DNA of 37,693 bases from contig JBHGAU010000024.1 of the NCBI GenBank assembly GCA_041946675.1, positions 1 to 37,693 of the forward strand, in the 5' to 3' direction. This document shows positions 32,974 through 37,693 of the stretch, piece after piece. The notes under the pieces are model-generated. The model saw nothing but the letters and a program-made list of their open reading frames with translations. It had not been told where the DNA came from and made no database searches. Within the stretch, counting starts at the first letter, position 1. Each line of letters opens with the position of its first letter. The position numbers were made by a program, and so were the translations under genes. The DNA is from CAWBKV01 sp041946675 (GTDB lineage Archaea > Halobacteriota > Methanosarcinia > Methanotrichales > Methanotrichaceae).

Positions 32974-32980
32974 TATTTAG
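32974..32980 (-). promoter_or_regulatory. TATA box of vapBC
   Basis: The minus strand reads ACTAAATACACG. Initiation about 25 bp later falls near 32950, the vapB ATG. This supports leaderless expression of the pair. Confidence 0.4.
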
Positions 32981-33041
32981 TTTTCCCGGTCAATCAAGGA
33001 AAATCATGCCAATTAACAATCCTTGAACATCAATTGATATC

Positions 33042-34472
33042 TCATCCGCGTAAAGAACCTGAGCAGCTCGAACTCTTTCCCAGTAGCGCCGCCTGTGCAA
33101 CTGCGTTGTTACCAAACATGCCTTCGCCTGGGCAACCAGGATCGGTTCCAACAACCTCTTTCCGGCAATTAGGACATATGTAATGGCATTTCGGCTCAAG
33201 CCGCTTCCTCACTGACTGCGCATGCGCCTTCAGGCCCTCTGCCTCTGCCAGCGATGTTATTGTCTCCTCCATATTTTGTAGACCCTGATCAGTTATCATC
33301 TGGACAGTGATCTTCTTTGTGAAGTGATCGATATTCAGCCCTGAGAAGGTTCTGGCATAGCCCGATGTTGGAAGTATATGGTTGGTGCCGCTCGCATAAT
33401 CTCCTGCTGCAACAGGCGTATAGCCTCCGATAAATATGCTGCCTGCACTATTGATCATTCTAAGCACCGAAAGGGGATCTGTTACTATTATCTCAAGGTG
33501 CTCAGGCGCAAACGCGTTTGCAAAATCCACCGCCTCATTCATGTTTGCGGCTACGAGAATTGCGCTGTGCTCCAGGCTCTTCTTGATTATCTCGGCACGC
33601 TCCGCACTCTTTGATTGTAATTCGATCTCGTCAAAGACTGCACTTGCCAAAAGCTCGTCCATTGAGACCAGCACGGCTATTGACTGTGGATCGTGCTCGC
33701 ACTGGGCGATCATATCCGCCGCCAGAACCGCAGGATTTGCACAGCGGTCGGCTATGATCAGAACCTCGCTTGGGCCGGCAGGGAAATCGATCTCTACAGT
33801 CCCTCGCACAAGCATCTTTGCTGCTGTTACGTAAACGTTCCCGGGCCCTACGATCTTATTGACCTTGGGAACCGTCTCTGTCCCGAAGGCCATTGCAGCT
33901 ATCGCCTGAACTCCTCCGAGCTTGTAAATTTCATCTGCACCTGCCATATCTGCAGCTACGAGTGTGAGCGGCGCTACTGTGCCATCTGCCTTTGGAGGAG
34001 TACATACTATAATCCTAGATACTCCTGCAACCTTGGCGGGAATTACGCTCATGAGAGCAGAGCTCGGATAGGTGGCCCGTCCTCCAGGAACATAAGCTCC
34101 TACAGAATCCAATGGAACGATTTTCTGGCCAACTATCACTCCTGGAGATACCTCAGTCAACCAGAGGTCTCTTTCCTGCTGCTCATTATGGAACGCCATA
34201 ATATTCAATGCCGCCTCCTGAAGGGCGTTCATGAGCTTCTCATCTACGGCCTCATAGGCAGCAGCGATCTCTTCCTGGCTGACCATCAGGTTATCCAGCT
34301 TGACCATATCGAACTTCTCTTCGTATTTGAAAAGAGCCTTGTCTCCATTAGATCCGACATCTATCAGGATATTGTTGACATCCGTTAGAACATCCTGTAT
34401 CCCCACTTCGCGGGAAAACAGGCTTTTCAGGTCGTCATCATTTAGCTCTTCAAGCGTTTTGGTTATCATCAT
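33042..34472 (-). CDS. hisD: Histidinol dehydrogenase with a Cys-rich C-terminal tail
   Basis: The enzyme makes histidine from histidinol in two NAD-dependent steps. The core has VGQKIVPLDSVGAYVPGGRA, VNKIVGPGNVYVTAAK, IDFPAGPSEVLIIAD, the zinc-site CEHDPQS, AFAPEHLEI and GTNHILPTSGYARTFSGLN. These match HisD across ~425 residues. The protein is 476 residues because ~50 residues follow the usual end (HAQSVRKRLEP). The tail includes CHYICPNCRKEVVGTDPGC, a zinc-knuckle-like set of four cysteines. Either this is a real extra domain, or the native stop was lost. It lies downstream of the ligase gene on the same strand, across a repeat-rich gap. Confidence 0.95.
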   Translation of the reverse strand: MMITKTLEELNDDDLKSLFSREVGIQDVLTDVNNILIDVGSNGDKALFKYEEKFDMVKLDNLMVSQEEIAAAYEAVDEKLMNALQEAALNIMAFHNEQQERDLWLTEVSPGVIVGQKIVPLDSVGAYVPGGRATYPSSALMSVIPAKVAGVSRIIVCTPPKADGTVAPLTLVAADMAGADEIYKLGGVQAIAAMAFGTETVPKVNKIVGPGNVYVTAAKMLVRGTVEIDFPAGPSEVLIIADRCANPAVLAADMIAQCEHDPQSIAVLVSMDELLASAVFDEIELQSKSAERAEIIKKSLEHSAILVAANMNEAVDFANAFAPEHLEIIVTDPLSVLRMINSAGSIFIGGYTPVAAGDYASGTNHILPTSGYARTFSGLNIDHFTKKITVQMITDQGLQNMEETITSLAEAEGLKAHAQSVRKRLEPKCHYICPNCRKEVVGTDPGCPGEGMFGNNAVAQAALLGKSSSCSGSLRG

Positions 34473-34493
34473 TATCGCCTCTGGCAGTTACAG

Positions 34494-34567
34494 TCTTATT
34501 ATCTCAAATGCAGCTATATCCTTATTATCTCAATCTTATTATTTCAATCAATCTTAAATTATCTCAA
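34494..34567. repeat. Four-copy short repeat before hisD
   Basis: TCTTATTATCTCAA-like units lie at 34494-34507, 34521-34533, 34534-34547 (one base change) and 34552-34567 (with an insertion). The last overlaps the ligase stop. On the minus strand they read TTGAGATAATAAGA, upstream of hisD. They may be protein-binding sites in the hisD promoter. Confidence 0.65.
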
Positions 34568-36234
34568 GCAGAGGTACTCCGACCTCTCTGCATTTTGTAT
34601 AAGCGTTCCACCCTCTCAAGTGTATCCGCTTCATCAAGGGATTTATCGTGTCTGACCGCAATCAATCTCGGAAAACGCAGAGCATAGCCAGACGAATAAT
34701 TGGGGCTTCTTTGGATCTCCTCGTAGGCCACCTCAAATATCACAGCAGGCTTCAGCTCCATCTCCATTCCCCTCTGGACGATGATGAGGCTCTTGAATGT
34801 CTCAGTAAGCTCTGCCAGCATCTCATCCGTTATGCCAGTCGCCACCCAGCCTACATCCAGGAGATCGCCTGTCTCAGGTTCTCGGCAGGCAAGCCTGTAG
34901 GAGCCCAAAAACCTGGCCCTTCTGCCCTCGCCCCATTTTGCGCCTATTACGATTAAATCCAGCGTCTCCATGATCGGCTTGATCTTCAGCCAGTTCTTCC
35001 CCCTTTTTCCGGGGGAATAAGGAGATGAAAGATTTTTGAGCATTATCCCTTCATGGCCGGCATCGAGAGCAATCTTATAGATCTCCTCTGCTACCTCAGG
35101 TTTATCTGAAATGACCTGATCAGCCACAAGATCGCCAGCAATTTTAACCAATAATTCCCTCCGTTCTGATAACGGGAGATCGATGATGCTTTTATCGTCT
35201 AGGTAAATCACGTCGAACAGAAACAGATGCAAAGGTATCTCAGCTGCATGCTTATCTACGTTATACTTCCTGCGAAACCTCTTGAGTATATCCTGGAACG
35301 CCCTTGGCCTCCCGTTTTCTCCTATGGCAACAGCCTCGCCATCGAGTATGGCGCTCTTTGCATGGATATTCCTGAGCACCGCTTTTGTTATCTCCGGAAG
35401 AGATGATGTGACATTCTCAAGCCTTCTTGAAAATATTCGTACCTTCTCTCCGTCCTTATGTATCTGAACACGAGCGCCGTCGAACTTCCATTCAATCGCT
35501 GCCGTGCCAATCTCCTTAAAAGCTGCCAGGATATTTTCTTCAAGCTGAGCCAGCATCATTTTGATAGGATGGTTAATCATCACATTTAGTCCGGATAACG
35601 TATCGTTTTTAGCGCTGACAGCCACAAGCCCCATATCGTTTGTCAGGTTGTAGCCGCGCTCAACCTCAACATTTGGCCGACCAAATGCTTTGGCAATGGC
35701 ATCACGGACGCCGCCCTCGCCAACACCTATTCTCAGATCCTCTATCGCCAGCCTCGCAATGTATAGAGCCTCGATCGGCGATGCCTGGCCGAAGAGATAC
35801 TGGAGGTTCTTTACTTTCGCATCCTGGCTTTTTTTGCCCGATGCCTTAGCAATATCCAGGAACCTTTGATAGACATCAGAGATTGAGAGATCATCCCCGC
35901 CGGTAAATGCCACGAAGTTCAGAGGCTTCCTCTTCTCCACGACCCTGGATGCAACGATGCCGGCATCGCCGGTTGCCCTGAGAAGATCTTCGACCTCACT
36001 CCAGGGGCAGCCGCATGCTCGCATAAGAGCTTCGTAAAGAATGCTCGGCCCTATCCCTAGCTCCAGATCCATACCTCGAGGAAAGATGACACCCATTACG
36101 AAGTTTGAAGTTATGGATAGCTCCTTATCATCAAGCTCTGCCAGGAATGCTGCGACTAAGTCGATCTTCTCAAGGGTTGCACTGACTTCTTCTACCTTCT
36201 GGCAGAGCTTCGCAAAGCCCAGGAAGCTGGTCAT
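34564..36234 (-). CDS. lig: ATP-dependent DNA ligase
   Basis: The 556-residue archaeal ligase seals nicks in replication and repair. It has an N-terminal DNA-binding domain (to ~residue 220), then an adenylation domain with motif I EWKFDGARVQIH (Lys250 takes AMP). It continues with FSRRLENVTSSLPEI and ILDGEAVAIGENG, then SPGKRGKNWLKIKP (motif V) and an OB-fold end. Length and order are standard. It follows hom by 11 bp, so both probably share a transcript. The ATG at 36234 lacks an obvious Shine-Dalgarno, so coupling to hom is likely. Confidence 0.96.
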   Translation of the reverse strand: MTSFLGFAKLCQKVEEVSATLEKIDLVAAFLAELDDKELSITSNFVMGVIFPRGMDLELGIGPSILYEALMRACGCPWSEVEDLLRATGDAGIVASRVVEKRKPLNFVAFTGGDDLSISDVYQRFLDIAKASGKKSQDAKVKNLQYLFGQASPIEALYIARLAIEDLRIGVGEGGVRDAIAKAFGRPNVEVERGYNLTNDMGLVAVSAKNDTLSGLNVMINHPIKMMLAQLEENILAAFKEIGTAAIEWKFDGARVQIHKDGEKVRIFSRRLENVTSSLPEITKAVLRNIHAKSAILDGEAVAIGENGRPRAFQDILKRFRRKYNVDKHAAEIPLHLFLFDVIYLDDKSIIDLPLSERRELLVKIAGDLVADQVISDKPEVAEEIYKIALDAGHEGIMLKNLSSPYSPGKRGKNWLKIKPIMETLDLIVIGAKWGEGRRARFLGSYRLACREPETGDLLDVGWVATGITDEMLAELTETFKSLIIVQRGMEMELKPAVIFEVAYEEIQRSPNYSSGYALRFPRLIAVRHDKSLDEADTLERVERLYKMQRGRSTSA

Positions 36235-36245
36235 ATTTGAGCTTG

Positions 36246-37253
36246 TTAGGATGTTGAATTTATTCTCTTTGTGCTATAGATGCTTACTATATCGCTCAAT
36301 ATTGCGCTTGCTGTCTCGATTGAACCTGCGCCGAGGCCGGTAACGGTTATTGTTCCAGACAGATCGGTGTAGATTGCGGCAGAGTTGAGCGTCCCAGAGA
36401 CTGCTATCGGACTGCCTATTGGAACAAGTGTTGGTTTAACTGTCAGAGCCGGCACATCTCCAATAAGCTTGATCAAATATCCCTTTTCTTTTGCAAGTGC
36501 GATGGCTTCTTGAGTTACACCAGTGATGCCAGTAACATCGACATCGCTATACTTTATGTCCATATTGAACAGGGCATTTGCAAGGATCACTACCTTCCCA
36601 GCAGTATCCACGCCTTCCACATCGTAGCTCGGATCGGCCTCAGCTATGCCTAAATCCTGGGCTTCGCTCAGTGCATGGGTGTAGGGGATATTCTCCTGAG
36701 ACATTCTTGTCAGGATATAGTTGCACGTTCCATTAAAGATGCCCCTGATGCCGTAAAATGTGTTTCCGACGAGCGTGCGCTCGACTAGATTGATGAGGGG
36801 CATCGTTCCTCCGACTGTGGCCTCGAACTTCAGCATCACACCATTGTCCTGGGCAAGCTTTTTTAGCGTGTTGTAGGCCACGACTAGAGGTCCTTTGTTT
36901 GATGTTACAACGTGCTTTCCGCTTGAGAGAGCAGCTTCCATATGGCCGAGACCCGGCTGGCCGTGAACGATGTTTGTAGGAGTGACCTCTATTACGAGAT
37001 CGGAATCAATTGCTCCTATTGCCTCCTTGCCCTTCATGCTTGATGTGGCAACATTCTGAAGCGTCTTCTCGCCCAAGATCTTCCCGGCATCAACGCCGTT
37101 CTCATCTATGATTGTGCCTGTGTGATCGCTGATGCTTATCAGCTTTAGATCAAGCCCCATTTCCTGAAGCATGTTTCTTTTCCGGTTAAGTACCTCCACA
37201 ACGCCATGGCCAACTATACCATAGCCCACCAGAGATGCTCTAACTTCTCTCAT
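36246..37253 (-). CDS. hom: Homoserine dehydrogenase
   Basis: The 335-residue enzyme reduces aspartate semialdehyde to homoserine, on the path to threonine and methionine. The N-terminus has the NAD(P)-binding GYGIVGHGVVEVL loop. VVTSNKGPLVVAY and GGTMPLINL follow, then GIFNGTCNYILTRMSQE and AEADPSYDVEGVDTAGKVVI of the catalytic domain. It has no C-terminal ACT domain. That role is probably taken by the ACT protein upstream, whose TGA overlaps the hom ATG by four bases (37250-37253). The pair is a common archaeal arrangement. Confidence 0.96.
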   Translation of the reverse strand: MREVRASLVGYGIVGHGVVEVLNRKRNMLQEMGLDLKLISISDHTGTIIDENGVDAGKILGEKTLQNVATSSMKGKEAIGAIDSDLVIEVTPTNIVHGQPGLGHMEAALSSGKHVVTSNKGPLVVAYNTLKKLAQDNGVMLKFEATVGGTMPLINLVERTLVGNTFYGIRGIFNGTCNYILTRMSQENIPYTHALSEAQDLGIAEADPSYDVEGVDTAGKVVILANALFNMDIKYSDVDVTGITGVTQEAIALAKEKGYLIKLIGDVPALTVKPTLVPIGSPIAVSGTLNSAAIYTDLSGTITVTGLGAGSIETASAILSDIVSIYSTKRINSTS

Positions 37254-37693
37254 ACTGCCTCAGCCTCAATGGGCTCAATCAAGAGCAGCTTCTTCTCAGT
37301 GCCTATTTCCCTCAGAATCGTCAGAGACTTCTGAATTTCTGCCTTGCCAGTAGCACGGATCCTCAGATAAGCGGATGATGGTTCATCGATTCCAGGCATC
37401 GATAATGCCAGATCCATGACCTCCGCAAAGCCCGTAGAATCGATCCGGCGAATGGTATCTCCGAGATCGCTATCAATTATATGACCTACTAGAACAACTG
37501 AAACGGCCTCGATGAAGCGATCCTCTCCTGCACGGACCACTGCAATGCCGCTATTCTTGAGCTGATTTTTGACTATTTCGAGCTTAGATCTATCCATCTC
37601 TACGACAAAGCGAACTGGTATCATGCCACGTGGGGTTTTGCGCTCCCTGTGATGAACCACGCTGATTATGTTGGCCTTGTTATCCTTCAAGGG
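37250..37693 (-). CDS. ACT-domain amino-acid-binding protein, partial
   Basis: The frame is open to the window edge, with the codons CCC TTG AAG at its 5' end, so the TTG at 37690 need not be the start. The visible part begins mid-ACT-domain: KANIISVVHHRERKTPRGMI, PVRFVVEMDR. The rest has the pattern AVSVVLVGHIIDSDLGDTIR and a second ACT-like half (SSAYLRIRATGKAEIQK). ACT domains bind amino acids and control biosynthetic enzymes. Coupling to hom suggests a regulator sensing threonine or a related product; this is inference. Confidence 0.85.
   Translation of the reverse strand, partial: PLKDNKANIISVVHHRERKTPRGMIPVRFVVEMDRSKLEIVKNQLKNSGIAVVRAGEDRFIEAVSVVLVGHIIDSDLGDTIRRIDSTGFAEVMDLALSMPGIDEPSSAYLRIRATGKAEIQKSLTILREIGTEKKLLLIEPIEAEAV

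Noticed and set aside
1..37693. CRISPR array or intact insertion sequence
   Set aside because: I saw no regular repeat-spacer arrangement and no transposase or integrase frame. The three GC-rich copies are unevenly spaced and separated by genes.

Overview
The window reads as the chromosome of a methanogenic euryarchaeon, most likely a Methanothrix (Methanosaeta)-like member of the Methanosarcinales. The domain evidence is direct: archaeal aEF-1beta, an RfcL clamp-loader subunit with a C-terminal PIP box, archaeal-type GluRS, an archaeal D-aminoacyl-tRNA deacylase (DtdA/DTD2), a UbiA-type lipid prenyltransferase, an archaeal ATP-dependent DNA ligase and a tRNA gene without encoded CCA. The MfnE-like kinase of methanofuran synthesis points to a methanogen. 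The genus is inference from the giant SdrD_B/Ig-like surface protein and the acylphosphatase/coiled-coil protein; I could not search for it.

Layout. (1) 1-5.6 kb: the 3' part of a giant secreted modular protein, closed by a hairpin terminator that overlaps its stop codon. (2) 5.8-18.98 kb: mostly housekeeping. This holds a putative tiny membrane-peptide pair, then on the minus strand mfnE, a zinc-ribbon microprotein, aEF-1beta and tRNA-Ala(CGC). Next come plus-strand NUDIX and gltX, and minus-strand HTH and UbiA prenyltransferase genes. A frameshifted acylphosphatase gene follows, then a two-HTH regulator with dtdA, purB with an MBL hydrolase, and plus-strand small membrane protein, flavin-binding protein and rfcL. 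(3) 19.0-32.3 kb: an accessory stretch with many broken genes. Remnants of an unknown ORF, a nitroreductase, a DUF998 membrane protein, a TIR/Rab-like GTPase gene and a YciI-like gene lie among intact accessory genes. The intact ones are a clan-A glycosidase-like protein, a TetR regulator with two methyltransferases, an erythromycin-esterase-family protein, a large catalase, a secreted hydrolase carrying an EF-hand loop, a MazF-type toxin-antitoxin pair and a third methyltransferase. Three copies of an ~89-bp GC-rich structured repeat lie at 29.15, 29.89 and 31.70 kb. (4) 32.3-37.7 kb: a VapBC pair, then minus-strand hisD, ATP-dependent DNA ligase, homoserine dehydrogenase and an ACT-domain protein cut by the window edge.

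How it fits together. The last block joins amino-acid biosynthesis (Hom with its ACT partner, HisD) to DNA ligase in one direction, and ACT-hom overlaps by ATGA. dtdA is translationally coupled to a two-HTH regulator. The aEF-1beta / zinc-ribbon / tRNA-Ala group is a small translation cluster. Several minus-strand genes have a TATA box about 25 bp upstream of the start codon and no Shine-Dalgarno, so they look leaderless; others have clear GGAG-type sites. The accessory stretch looks like an area where defence- and stress-type genes arrive and decay. Two of the frameshifts fall at GA dinucleotides.
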